64,000 bases of DNA, taken from positions 127,882,943-127,946,942 of the forward strand of contig NC_088791.1 of assembly GCF_011386835.1 (NCBI RefSeq), read 5' to 3'. Position 1 is the stretch's first letter, and each line of letters starts with the position of its first letter. A model generated the notes under the pieces. The model saw only the letters and a list, made by a program, of their open reading frames with translations. It ran no database searches and was not told where the DNA came from. Shown here one piece after another: positions 21,624 to 33,905 of the stretch. Source of the stretch: Chrysemys picta bellii. Lineage: Eukaryota; Chordata; Testudines; Emydidae. The translations under genes were made by a program, and so were the position numbers.

Positions 21624-24600
21624 GTCTTATGGGGAAGACCCCTGTCCAGAGGTCGAGGCAGTTTTGCCTACCCCAAATGTTCATAAATCGTGTCAGGTTC
21701 ACCAAAAATCATGAGCTTGGCTTTAAAATCATGAGATTCTGTAAAAATAATAGATTTGGTGGTCTTTCATTTGCCTTCTGCCTTTTGTCTGCACTGGGGC
21801 CACGTTTTTGGAGCTTTTTCCACAGCCAGGAGGGCTAGAAACTTACTCTTTTTTTTTCTTTAAGAATGATGGTTGAAATTATCACACAGGGACCCATTTA
21901 AGGAAAGCATTAATTATCATGAGACTCATGGGAGGATATGTGTATTTAAAACAGGCTATGCAGACATAAAAAAATAAATTCTTATAATCATAAACTATAA
22001 TTGCAGGTATCAGCACAGTACTGCAAGTTACAAATGGTAGGTGTGAACACCCATGAACTTTGGTGAGGTTAATTTCTAAACACAGAGCTCAATGCAAGTT
22101 TAATGAACATCCCCTCCCCTCCCCCCCATGAGCACGGAATATAAATCTGAGTTACAAATGCCCTCAAATTGTAGTGTGTTTAAAAATCCAGATCTAGATC
22201 TGAATTTTGTCTTTGGGCTTCCCAGGCTGAAGAAGCCACAACTACCATGAAGTCACACTTTTAAAAAAAAAAAAAAAGCAAAACCCTATCTTTTCCTGCG
22301 AATGTCTTGTTGTGAGACTGTCCTATCTTACCTTATTCTTTAGGTGTGCGAGACACTCAGAATTAGGGGCCTACATGGGTCCTACTCCCAAATTTCAAAG
22401 ATCTTCTTCTGTTGCTGATGTGGGGTCTCTCTTTTTTTTTTCTTTTTCTTTTCTAACCTGCATAACTTATTAAATTATAATTTCACTAATCAATGTGTGA
22501 AAACTCAGAGGCTCCCTCTCCATTCTTTACCACCTGAGTAATGAAACACTCAGTATTTTGAGGCCCTTGAAAGATATTTCATAGGCATAACTGGGTGAGA
22601 ACACTGATTTTTCATGTAACCCCCAAACTGTTTTTGAAGTGGGACTTTTTTTTCTCTATCATAGCTTAATTTTTCCTTGTTGGAGCTCACAGTGACGTAA
22701 CAGTTTGACATCACAATCTTTAGTCAGAGAAAGGGCTACTATCAGAAATGCACTATAATGAGGGCATTTTCAGAATGAGAAGATGTTAATTTGTCTTGCA
22801 TTTGATTCTTGGTTGGGGCCTCTAGGAACCATGTGCTAACCCATATTGCTAGTCATTGTACACACATGTAACACACACACAGTCCCTTCCCTGAAGAGCT
22901 GGCACTCTAAGCCCTGCAGTAACTTCATTAACTTTGAATAATGTCTGTGGTGAATTTGTCCCAGTGTATTTAATATTTTATTAAAGAAATTACTGCATAA
23001 AAATATCTATTCCCTGTACATCTCTCTAAATCCTAGATCAAACTCTTATTTAAACATGGAATTATCTATTTTAGGCATTTCTAAGAGGCTTAACCCCCTG
23101 ATAGGTAGGTGCTTCCTTGAGTAGGAAATAAGCAAAATTGTGAAAAATGGGCAAGTAAAGGGTTCCCTCTAAGATGAGAACAAAATAAAAGCAAAGATTC
23201 AGCAGAGTACTTAACCACATGTTGAAGTGTTTTACTGAACTGGAGCCTTAATCTCTTTACTAAGAACATATAGAAAATATTGCTTTTTTTATATTCATTT
23301 ATCTATTAGTTGTCTTAGACTAGCAATAAAAGAAAAACTTATGGGCTTGATCCTGCTTCCTTTGCATATCCAAACATATATTTAACTTCTTTATACACTG
23401 TGCGTAGTTCTATTGTGGATAGTAGGAACACTCATAATGCATAAAGTTAAGCATGTGTGACTTTGCAGGATCAGGACCATAGATGTAAATCCTATATCTA
23501 TGATTTCAATAGGAGCTTGCATTATGGTATGTTACATACATGCTGTAGCTTTTGCACACGGCTTCTGTAGGCCCAGCGTCAGTTTGTCTCATCTCTTGAC
23601 CTTGATATACTGAATTCGGAACTGGATTGAAAAATCGTACAACCAGAATATTCAAAGTAGGTGCTGAAAGTTAGGCCTGATATTCTCTCCCCTCCCCCCC
23701 CCCCAAGTTGCTAGGTATCTAGCATCTTGCATGGAAGTAAACAGGTGAGGTGGGTGCTCAGCAGTTATGAAAACAACTTTATTTTGGGTGCCCAAATATG
23801 GATTTAGGAGCCTAACTTTTAGTATTTACACTTTAAAATGTTTGCCTGTTCTAACTCTGAGCACCATCCTGCACTACTTCGTTGGACAAAGCCCCATTAA
23901 AGTTGGAAATTAATGGAAGCTGGCAAAGTGTTTAGGTAAATAATTCCTCCCATGGATTAGTGGAGAGTTAATAGTGTAGGTCCTTATAGTAGTATAGTAT
24001 AGTATAGTAGTAATTCATTTTAAAACATGAGTAAATAATAGGTGTAGTCTACTTAGACTATAAGGCTGCACATTTCTTTTTTCTTTCTTTTTTTCTTCCC
24101 GAGTTGGTAAAAGTAATAACCAAATCAATCCACATGGTCTCCCTCCCCACCCCCCCCAAGTTATCCATGTGAACATCTTCTTTTGAAAAGAGTGTGAGCT
24201 TGTATATACGAATACAGATCTCAATCAGACTTGATTTGAAGGGTTTGAGCCTCAAGCAAATGGAGATGACAGAGCCTTTAAATGATGCAGTACAATGTAT
24301 GTCTTCTTTCTCTGATCACTGGAGTTTTCCTAACCCCTTCAGCGCTATACAAGCCAAAGATGTTTGCAAAGAGGGCAGAAAAATATTATCGTTCCTATGT
24401 AATAAATCATGCGGTCAAACTCATTTCCAGTTGAAGAGAAGTTTTTGCCTAAGAAGGGTATGATCGGGCTCAGTCTGTTTGTTTATATTAGTGTGTAAAA
24501 ACAACTCATGATAATTAGTATGTATTTGGATCGTTACTAGCGTATTAGATTGAACTGAGGAAGAAGAATCGGACAAAAACTATGTGTTTTTGTTCTTAAA

Positions 24601-24744
24601 GCCCCCCCCCCCATTGACTTAGTAAAGGATCAGGATCGGGCCCTTAAAATAGGAATACAAATATTGGTAACAAATAAACACCGAAGAGAAGCCTAAATTC
24701 TAAATTGATAAAGCAAAAATACAGAGAGGTTGAGTTAAAGATCT
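21624..24744. other. Unassigned AT-rich sequence with microsatellites
   Basis: Holds poly-A at about 22263-22276, poly-T/C runs near 22430-22455, C-runs near 22114-22126 and 23693-23704, and a short TATAG-type repeat at about 23987-24010. At about 23343-23480 a diverged palindromic MITE is visible (CTTGATCCTGC at the left, GCAGGATCAGG at the right, with AAGTTAAGCATGTG inside). At 22855-22925 a reversed L3/CR1-like tail fragment is possible. No exon is recognised. Confidence 0.5.
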
Positions 24745-24756
24745 TGTGTAGAAATA

Positions 24757-24954
24757 AGAACAGGAGTACTTGTGGCACCTTAGAGACTAACAAATTTATT
24801 AGAGCATAAGCTTTCGTGGACTACAGCCCATTGGAAGAAGTGGGCTGTAGTCCACGAAAGCTTATGCTCTAATAAATTTGTTAGTCTCTAAGGTGCCACA
24901 AGTACTCCTGTTCTTTTTGCAGATACAGACTAACACGGCTGCTACTCTGAAACC
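24757..24954 (+). mobile_element. Fold-back retroposon with hammerhead-ribozyme relic, copy 2
   Basis: Exact 12-bp target duplication TGTGTAGAAATA at 24745-24756 and 24955-24966. The copy is a nearly complete inverted duplication: 24757-24830 pairs with 24839-24918 around a short ATTGGAAGA centre, followed by the shared tail ending GCTACTCTGAAACC. The sense arm carries a relic of a type-I hammerhead: stem II (24840-24845 with 24850-24855, loop TGTA), GAAA at 24856-24859, a two-pair stem III (GC 24860-24861, GC 24866-24867, loop TTAT) and the UC cleavage position at 24868-24869. The CUGANGA box is degenerate (TGGAAGA, 24832-24838), so this copy is probably inactive. Confidence 0.88.
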
Positions 24955-24966
24955 TGTGTAGAAATA

Positions 24967-27245
24967 CTGACCTATCCGCATAATCTATTGGAGTAAATTT
25001 TAAAAACAGACCAGTTCTTTCTAAGGACAGTGATGAATTAGTTTGATTTTAAGTATAAAAATCTAAAACGTTATAGTCCTGTTTTTATGAATTTTACATT
25101 GTTAAACGTATATAGTAATGTATTCCTAGTGAATCTTGAATGTCATTTTGCATACACATTTGATCATATTTCAGTAAAATAACCTGACCATACTGTCTTT
25201 GTTATGAGTAATATATGGTACCAGCAGTTTCGGGACTATCTCTTAATACTTTCTAACCTTTTTTTAAAGTTAAAATAAAAGTTGTTGCTTAAATAGATCC
25301 TGTGTGCTCTTGTGACTTGAAACAAAGAATCACGCAGCAGCTGAAAGTTTACAATCAATAATGTTGATTAGCCTCGAGTGCACAGCTACCCTGTGGATTC
25401 ACATTTTTTTTTCTATTTTACTAGTGATTCCATTTACTAAATAAAATGCGCAGCAAAATTATACCAGGCGATTATTCCAAATTTTTGCTTCGTGAGAAAT
25501 GGCGTGCAACATACTTGCGCGCATACTAAAGAACTTTCTAACTACTGCATTTCAAACGTTCCTCATTAATTCACTCCCCAAGGTAATGCCCCGCGTTGTC
25601 TTCTGGGCTTTCGGATGGTCTTGACTTGTTTCTCTTCTTGCCTTATATTAATAGGCCAAATCTGCTTGCTCGTGATCCTTCCTATCTATAGCCGGTGACA
25701 GTTTGGGTTGAATATATTTATTAGCTGTGGATTGGGACCTTTAATGGAAACACAGATTTCCCTCCTGAAATTGTTAGATCCGTATTTCTGATGAAGGGCC
25801 GCATATGTATGTACACATAACGTTACATTTTTATTATGTTCCACGGTTGGAAAGCAGAGATCTATTTGGTTTTTAATTTGGATATCGTATTTATGCTGGA
25901 AACGCATTGCTTGAAGAAATCTCACAGCATTTTGGTTACTGTCCAGAAGCAGAACGGCCATAAGGGACTTGATGTTTATTTTCCCAAACTTTCTAATATA
26001 TTATTGGGAGGAGAGGGGAAAAAACATATATTGAAGATAAATTGCCTTAAAAGGTCTTTAAACGGAGAAGCAAGCTAATCTCCTGGTGTCCGTGAATAGG
26101 AGCATGAGAGGAACAGACATACACACAAATCAGGGCTAAAACTCTTATTAGCACCTTACCTACTAAAAATTTATTAATGAAGAATTTTCCGTCCTAAAAG
26201 TATGCACTAGACAGTTTCTCTGTGAAAAGCATCTTCTCGTGTATTTACACCGAATATCCCAGAGCTGCGTGCGTGCACAATGGGGATTTCCACTTCCACA
26301 CAGTGCAAAGCTATTTTGCATAATTGCATTTTGTTAAAGGTCTCAAATATAAGCTTGGGTTCGCAGGCTGTATTTACTGGAAATTGGGCCACCTTATTCA
26401 GCACTAGAACTGAACTGTAAATAGCTTATGAGCTGAGACACTGCATTCCTGCCATTTTATTCTGCTTTATTAAATTGTATTAAATCGACAATAAGGATTT
26501 TCGGGGTAGATTACTAAATGAATGGTCCTGTGTTTTGCTATCCAATTCCCCCACACACACACACGTTGTAGTTAGTTAAATTTATAAAATGCTTGGTAAA
26601 AAAATAACTCAATTTTTTTAACCAAAACACTTTCCAGTTTAAAGCTATAAAAAATGAGGGTTTTTTCCTTTCTGAACAGAAGGATGTTTCCAGTTTTAAG
26701 GAAATTAATAAGGACTGTTTTTACTGTATAACAAATTCAGGTTTTTCTTAAACTATAACGAAGAGAGAGGTGTTGAGACTTAATACTTCCTATTTCAATA
26801 TTTTTCCAGTGTCACTTTAATATTAAAACAATTTAGAGAAAATATTTCCTGCCTGGATCTTAGTATAGTTTAGCTAGTACTTTCTACAGACGCAGAAAAT
26901 GGACAAACAGGGGTTTAAAAGCTGTTTGTCACACTGCGTGTGTGATCTTGCTAGCAGTCTACAGTCTTTTATTTCATTGCCTGGTTTTCGAGATGGTATA
27001 TTTCCCCAGATCGTATTTCGCTTTTGAATAACCTGAAATCGAGCGCAGGAGTTTAAAAATCACAGAAACAATACAAAAAGTCCCCACCCATCCATAATAC
27101 CTTTACCAGCTCCATGAGTGTATTGATCACCCACCAGAACTATGTATGGGCGTACCTCAAGCAACAGGCTTAAGCAAAGAGCGGTGAACCCGGATTTGTT
27201 CTGCAAAATGAATTCTCATCACAGTGAGACATAGACAGTCCATCT
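24967..27245. other. Unassigned, repeat-poor AT-rich sequence
   Basis: This is one of the longest stretches without any recognisable transposon. No exon, open frame with a known domain or RNA gene was found. Repeat-poor vertebrate intergenic or intronic DNA can hold conserved regulatory elements, but that cannot be judged from one sequence. Confidence 0.5.
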
Positions 27246-27253
27246 AATAGGTG

Positions 27254-27377
27254 TAGGGTGACCCGATGTCCCGATTTTTATAGGGACAGTCCTGATTTGG
27301 GGGTCTTTTTCTTATATAGGTTCCTATTTAACCCCCCCACCCCCTGTCCCGATTTTTCACATTTGCTGTCCACCCTA
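27254..27377. mobile_element. Short hAT MITE with perfect 8-bp target duplication
   Basis: Exact duplication AATAGGTG at 27246-27253 and 27378-27385. The ends TAGGGTGACC and GTCCACCCTA are imperfect inverted repeats. The interior has CCCGATTTTTATAGGGACAG and CTTATATAGG segments typical of an abundant turtle MITE. At 124 bp it is the shortest complete DNA element in the window. Confidence 0.93.
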
Positions 27378-27441
27378 AATAGGTGTGTACTTTTTAAAAT
27401 AAAGATGGTTTCTAAAGGAAATTTCCACTGTAGGATCTCTT

Positions 27442-27457
27442 CCACTAGAGGGCGCTA
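27442..27457 (+). promoter_or_regulatory. Strong CTCF-like motif
   Basis: CCACTAGAGGGCGCTA matches the full vertebrate CTCF core very closely. It lies 57 bp beyond the target duplication of the short hAT MITE at 27254, in otherwise repeat-poor sequence. Confidence 0.6.
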
Positions 27458-28158
27458 GGCTCCTTCAAAGGCCGGTTACTGATTCGTGTCTCTGAATTGC
27501 TTTCGTATGTTGCTGAAGGTTAACTCTTTCTCTTTGGATTCCTGAATTGGTTGATGTTTGCCCTCTTCCCTTAAAACCGATCCTCAGCGTCCTTTCTTTG
27601 AAAGACTTACAAGTTGTTTCACATGTGGATTGCTGACTCTGATGCAAGTTAACAAGGTTTCATCCAGAGGCACAAAAAGGAAGCTCAAACGATTTATTGC
27701 CTGTCTTTGCTAACTTGGCTCTAATTAAGTCACTGGATCACATTTGCGTGACATTACCGCATTTTCCATCTTAAGTGTCTGGGATAAAAGTTTGGCTGGT
27801 TGTATTTAAAATTAAGGGTCACTTAGGGCTCTCTAAACGGCGTCAAATATTTGGAACTATTTTATTTGAGCACCTGCATTTGTTTGTGTTTGTGCCTATG
27901 TAATGCAAAACCCTGGGGCAAATGGTTTGAGATTTTAAACACAAAATTCAGGAAATTCAAAGTTAGGTTTCCCATAGCAACTGTAAGTTGGGCATGCTGT
28001 AAATGCATCATATTTGTGTCTTGTTTCAGTATGATGTTGCTTTCCATGTCTTAATAAGAATCCATTACTTTTATTTTTGGTTCCATAACTTTGTTTCCTT
28101 ATAATGTTTGAGTGTTTATAATCGCAACCATATTGTGCTAGCATAGCGTTTTTGCAGT
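27458..28158. other. Unassigned non-coding sequence
   Basis: No recognised feature. Confidence 0.5.
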
Positions 28159-28231
28159 GTGTGTGTGTGTGTGTGTGTATACGTATATATAGTGTGTATA
28201 TATATGTATATGTGTGTGTATATATATATAA
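28159..28231. repeat. (TG)n/(TA)n compound microsatellite
   Basis: A TG run is followed by alternating TATA and TGTG blocks and ends in a poly-T. Such tracts are length-variable and open frames through them are meaningless. Confidence 0.95.
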
Positions 28232-29710
28232 TTTTTTTCCCAATGGACATAGAGGGGGAATTAACACCCAAGGCAAAACCTCAACCTAAAGAGCCACTTT
28301 TTGAGGAACATTATAAAAAGCCTCAACTGGGGCTTATAAACCATACCTACAGCACAATGCATGTGTATCTGCATATATGCATGCCCTGTTGGTCCCAGGA
28401 TATTAGAGAGACAAGATGGTCCAAGAAGAAATTACTTCATCCAATTTGTCAATCTGCATATATGCAAGTATAGCTGCACATCTGCTGAGAAGTAGCACAT
28501 TGCAGGGCCTTACAGTTTTCCCTTGACAGAGATCAGTGAGGCAGAGTCTAGAAATTTTCTTAGCACTTGTTTTATTTACATCAGCCCTTGAATCTGGTGG
28601 TCACAAACAACACAAAGGAAATCCCCCTCTTTCAGGGATCTTAGTCCAACAACCAAGGTCTGCCTTCCATGGGGCAATTCTTCCCCCAAGAATTGACTCC
28701 AGTTACAGAGATTCAGGCAGACAGCAAACTCCCTCCAAACCCCCAAAATGCACGTACACCATTTCATCTCTACAGCAATACAGATATTTCTTCAAGGACT
28801 GTGCTCTGCTCCCATGCTAAGAAAAAACTTACAAGACTGTAGAAGTGCCATGCAGTGAATCCTACCGTAACGGTATGCACATAATGACACACAGACATTG
28901 CCTCTTTTTTTTATTTAAACTTACTCTTTAGCATGGACAGCTACAAATTTGACTTATTTTTCATAACATTTATATTACAATGGTCTGAGCAGCACCAACA
29001 AAGATAGGGGCCTTGCTTAGCTAGGCAGTGTGCAGACTGACTGACTGACTGGCCTCAACTCTTCCCCCCCCCCCCACCCCCCACCCCAAAAAAAAAAAAA
29101 ACTTGTGATCTAAATAGACAATCCAGACAAAGGGTAGAAGAATGGAAGTTCTATTATCTTTTTACAGATGGGGAAACAAAGTCAGAGGTTAAATGACTTG
29201 CCCAAGCTCAACAGGAATTCTGCAGCAGAGCCACATACTCCCACCAGATTTCCTCTGTCCCACCCAGTGCCTTAACTACACAACTATCCTTTTATTTTTC
29301 ATGGAAAAATGAGGCAGTGATTTGACTACCCCAGGAAAAAAAAATGTATTGGTGACATTTCTAACACCCATTTCCGCCCTAGACACACCAACATAAAATC
29401 CCTCTGGTAAACAGGAGTTGGTGATGAATATCTGTAGACAAATAAAATCAGACTGAGCATCTGGAAGTGCAGCCAAGTATACTTGGTCTATCTGGCTGGG
29501 CTTTGGGTGACTCAGTAGAGAGGGTGATGCACTTAATCTTTGAGAGGATGCCAAGTGAATCTATCAGGCTGTGGAGGTCATTGGCACAATCTTAAAGGAA
29601 ATCTTCTCCTGCTAGCTTCAAAGTTAATGTGTAGGGCACAGTAGCAGCTGCTAAAAGAAGGGAGAGAAGCACTAGAAAACTAGAAGAAGGCATGCACAAA
29701 AAAAAGCATA
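28232..29710. other. Unassigned sequence; possible LTR fragment and MIR-like remnant
   Basis: Around 28500-28810 the minus strand has an AATAAA-like signal (GTAAATAAAACAAG near 28575) as in an LTR, but no ends are visible. At 29155-29220 TACAGATGGGGAAACAAAG and TGACTTGCCCAAG are a minus-strand MIR/CORE-SINE remnant. (GACT)4 lies at about 29036-29051 and a poly-C/poly-A tract at 29064-29101. Confidence 0.5.
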
Positions 29711-29898
29711 GGGGGACAGATAGCTCAGTGGTTTAAGCATTGGCCTGGTAAACCCAGTTCAATCCTTGAGTAAGCCATATAAGGATGTGGGGCAAAATCA
29801 GTACTTGGTCCTCCTAGTGAAGTTAGGGGGCTAGACTCAATGATCTTTCAGGGTCCCTTCTAGTTCTATGATATAGGTATATCTCCATTTATTTTTAT
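29711..29898 (+). mobile_element. Tortoise Pol III/Cry-type tRNA SINE
   Basis: Starts GGGGGACAGATAGCTCAGTGG with an A box, followed by CAGTTCAATCC as B box. A small deletion removes several bases before the B box relative to the copy at 9280. The tail has CAATGATCTTTCAGGGTCCC and ends in an AT-rich run. More diverged than the copy in the RTE. Confidence 0.9.
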
Positions 29899-32590
29899 TT
29901 TATAAAGAATAACTGAACAAATCAGAATGGCCTGTAACTTCCAAGAGTACATCCACCATCGAGTTCTGTTTGCATTAAAAATCTTTACATAGAAGTTAAA
30001 GCCCACAGTGATGCACAATATCACCAAAAATATATATTTTTTTAAACAAAAGGTGTGGCAAAAGATCTGGGGTTCTGTAGGGTTCCGCCCCCTACCCCCA
30101 AACAATGAAATGTTTAGCAACATAGCTCAGGCCAGTGGAGTTAGTCTTCTCAATATAACTTATATTAAATAGTGATTTTAGTAACTTATAACTATTTTTA
30201 TAACTTTTATTATAGGTAAACAGGATTTGACCCATGCTAGTTATTTATCTACTCATTCTAAACTCTTTAAAAGGCTAAATTCTATCACCCTTACTCCTCA
30301 TTGAGTAGCACCTTTTTGAAATTAAACTTGCATCAATAAGTTAAATGGCATTGGGCCCCATACCAAGTAAGGTACTTGGGTATACTGTAGGAAACAGCTC
30401 TAAAGGCTGCCGTAGCTTCTCACCAAGATATTCTGAAATACATTGTCTCTCTATACATAATACATATTGCTAAATATACAGAAACCTGATTATGAACATC
30501 AGTCACACTGGTCTTGATTGAAGTTAATGGGCCATTTATGGAAGCTGAAAATACTCAGCACCTTGTTTAGAATCCCCCCCCCCCACACACACACACATTA
30601 CTGTAGGAAGCAATCAAGTCAAAGCACATTTTGGCCCTGCTGCAGCTTCTGACTTCTGTTGAAGTCAATGGCAAAACACTCAGAGTTCAGTGAGAGCAGC
30701 ACTGGGTCCTTTTACGATATACATTACAAAATAGCATTTAAGTTTCAAATACATCCATGCAGCAGAGCAAAGATGTCTCAGATGTCATCAGAAAGGCTGC
30801 TTCTTGTTAGGCACTGACAACGTGCTATCTTCGTTCAGATGTTTACTAATATGAAAGACAAATATATCTATAAAACTTGGAAGTCAACACGATGGCTGGA
30901 CTTTCACAGTTTTTGTGTTATAGTATTCATGAAAATAATCTTAACTCTTCCATTGCACAAAATACCGTGTGTGTATTCCAGCAGCATTGCCTCATCAGGC
31001 CTTTTAGCTTAGTTTTATTGAAGAACAGAGTAGAATTTGGTTATAGAGGAGCTAGAAACAAAATATCTCCAAAGCACTGAGGATTTGAGTATGGAGACTC
31101 ACAAGCTAAGGGAAGGGAGAGGAAGAGGGTTACAGCCTCTTCAGCTTCATCTTTTCTTTCTCTCAGCATGCAGAATTCTCTCTGTGGGGCAATAGAGAGA
31201 AGTAGAAGAACTGCTCTCCACATCACTTCCCCTTCATAGATGATGGCTTGAAATGGCTCTGCCATGAAGAAGGGCACTGGAAACGTAGTATAGAAAGTCC
31301 AACTCTCTGAAGAACCTCAGAGATGCAGGGGATTTTAGCGTTGGGAAGTCAATACAGATTTGCCCTCCCTCCCTTTGGACCCTCAGCCCCCTCTCTCTGT
31401 GGGGAAATATATGAAGGGATCTGATATCTCCATGGACAGCTACATTTTTTCTGTTGAGCTAGTGTGTGTAGATAAGCAAAACTTGATCATGTACCTGTAG
31501 TTGTTTGGATCTTGACACCTGCCTTACTATGGAGAAGGAACGTTGGCCAAGAGACACAGATTACCTTTTCTCTTGCCAAAAACTGCCATTGCTTGTTTTG
31601 CTTTCAATCACTCTGTATCCATCTGTCATCTTACATTGTCAGCTCCTTAGTGTAGGGACTGTCATGCATTTGACAGCACCTAACACCATGGAGCCCTGGC
31701 CTAGGATTAGGGTCCCTAGGCACTATATAAAAATAGCTTTCACCTACTAAACTGGGCTCAGGAGGGATTGGGTTTATTCACTTATCAGAAGTGTTGGATG
31801 TTTCTGTCCATCCTTCCAGTGTAGATCTCCCTTTCATTAAGGGAGACCACAAAACAAAGAACAAAAGTGAGAATACAGCATGGGTCTTCAGTAAGAACCA
31901 GGCTGCTTCAACTTTGTCTCAGAAAATAGTAGCAGCTCCCACTGAATCTGTAGTATTTTAAAGGGGTAGTACAAAGAAAGTAGAAAGTCAAGTTACCTAG
32001 CTTCAACCATCAGAAGAAAAGCATCTTCCTGCCAGGACTTGAACCTGTTACCTCTTCAGAGGCAAAAGTACTACCAAACTAGCCATGATTTACTTATAAG
32101 GATGAAGGGAGGGATAGGGAAGATATTATTGAATGCATATTTTTAATACAGTTGTAAAAGTGACAAAATATATTCCTACTCTGGGCCTGATGTTTGGCGA
32201 GCACCTTAACCAGGCCTCTTTTATTGTAACCACAATTCAGTACAGGTATAATAAATGCTGTTTTGATATCTACCTATCTGCATGTCTGATACTGTACATA
32301 GTCATCTGAATAACATCAATTGGACCTGTGCGTAGTTGTAGGCACAGAAAAGGATGGTGTGTTGTTGTTGTTTTTTAAAGAACCTTACCTTCTTATGTAC
32401 ATTTTCTAACATTTGTAGGAAAAAAATCATTGCATTAGCTCTTTCCTTTTGGGCTTTACTTTTTCCTTGTATGTAACCTATTTTTTCTTTCATGTGAGAG
32501 GATATCAGAATAAATGGAATGGGACCAAAATTTTGGTGGTTGACATTCTTGTGGAGAAAATAAACTGTAGTAGTTGTCCGAACAGTGAAT
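29899..32590. other. Unassigned sequence with SINE/LINE-tail traces
   Basis: At about 31635-31735 (CAGCTCCTTAGTGTAGGGACTGTC, then CAGCACCTAACACCATGG) is an L3/CR1-like tail fragment. At 32028-32095 a minus-strand tRNA-like segment (GGTTCAAGTCCTGG as B box when reversed) may be another SINE. A C/CA run lies at 30576-30597. No exon is recognised. Confidence 0.5.
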
Positions 32591-32614
32591 ACTAGGGGCC
32601 TGCTCCTTAGTTGC

Positions 32615-33000
32615 TTGAACAGCTGCAGTGTTCACCATAGCTAATGGGAGTTGGAGCTGGGCAGGGGGCCCAGGCCCCACCTTGGACCCTGACTGGACGA
32701 TGGAGGGGGCCAGGCCATATCTGAGTGGTGTTGCAATGCCAGTTCCTCAAATTTGGCACACCCACCTGCCTCCTTGTTATGATGGATGAGCAGGAGGGCA
32801 AAGCCTGAGGCAGATTTCAATGAGTTACACACTCACTGAGGCTTGTCCCCTACCCTTGTCATGATGGAGGGGTTGTTGGACCAAATTTCAGTGAGTGGCA
32901 TTGTGACCTAGCACGCAGGGACACTGCCACTCAAATTGGTGGCAGCCAGGCAGGTAACCTGGAACCCCTCCTGAGCAAAATTCTGGTTGTGCCCCTGGGT
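32615..33000 (-). mobile_element. Probable hAT element fragment
   Basis: On the minus strand it begins with the hAT-like terminus CCAGGGGCACAACCAGAATT (right end near 33000). A GC-richer body follows with repeated GTGAGTG and GGAGGGG segments. The left terminus is not clearly seen and no target duplication was found, so the element may be truncated. Overlapping minus-strand frames here have no known domain. Confidence 0.5.
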
Positions 33001-33674
33001 AAGCAATGCAGAACAGAGCCTGTAGACTTGCCCTAAAATCAGTAAATTCTTCAGGGTGGGTCCCATCTTTTGATGGATCAGAATAGAGCAGGCACTATTA
33101 CACTCGCTCATACTACCACAATGGAAATAAATAACTTGACTGTCAGTCACCTAAATTACATTTGAATCCAGATTTCCATACACAGACATATCTTCATTAA
33201 TCCAGTGTCCCATTCAATCCATGTCCTTAAGTGTTGCTCTTGTATCATTCTACTGATTTACAGCATTTTTTTTTTTTGTACAGTAAAACTGCTAGCACAA
33301 ATTCCACCATACAACAATGATCTCCTGTCTACATCTACGATACTTTCCAGTGGAGCAAAATGGGGGGGAGGGGGAGAGAAAGTGGTAAATTAATCCCCTG
33401 TTTTGATGAAAAATTGCTAGTAGTTATAAAGCAATTAAGTTAACCAACAAGGTAATAAAAATTAAGTGCCTAGTTCACGAATGATGTATACCTCACATTA
33501 AGCCTAAATTTCCTAAAACTTGTACATCAAAATATTTTTCCAAAGCACCTTTCCTGTATAACATACATAAATTGTATTCAACAGAATTTCCTCAGGCTTC
33601 TTGGAATGCAACAAGGTAGTTTTTAAATACATATTTGGAAGATTCCAACTGAAAAGACCAGAGGAAACATAGGT
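33001..33674. other. Unassigned non-coding sequence
   Basis: Poly-T at 33267-33278 and a G-rich run at 33361-33374. Nothing else is recognised. Confidence 0.5.
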
Positions 33675-33795
33675 GTGGGAACTAGGGCGTGGGGGGTGCT
33701 GCAGCACGTCCAGGTTTTACGAGGGTCCCAGCTGCTGGCCCCGCACCCACGGTCCTGGCTGCCAGCCCCAGCCTTGGACCCTTTACCCCATCCAG
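33675..33795. repeat. GC-rich repeat fragment
   Basis: The segment GTGTGGGAACTAGGG to CCCCCCTCCCGGAG is GC-rich and contains CCAGCTGCTGGCCCC-type blocks. It resembles part of the nested repeat inside the hAT element at 63486, but it is too short to place firmly. Confidence 0.4.
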
Positions 33796-33905
33796 GTCCC
33801 CCCTCCCGGAGACACATCCCTGCTAGTACTTGAATGACCAGCATTTATCTGATGTTAAGATGAGTTACATTGACAGCATTTTTAAGGAGGTAATATATTC
33901 ACTAT

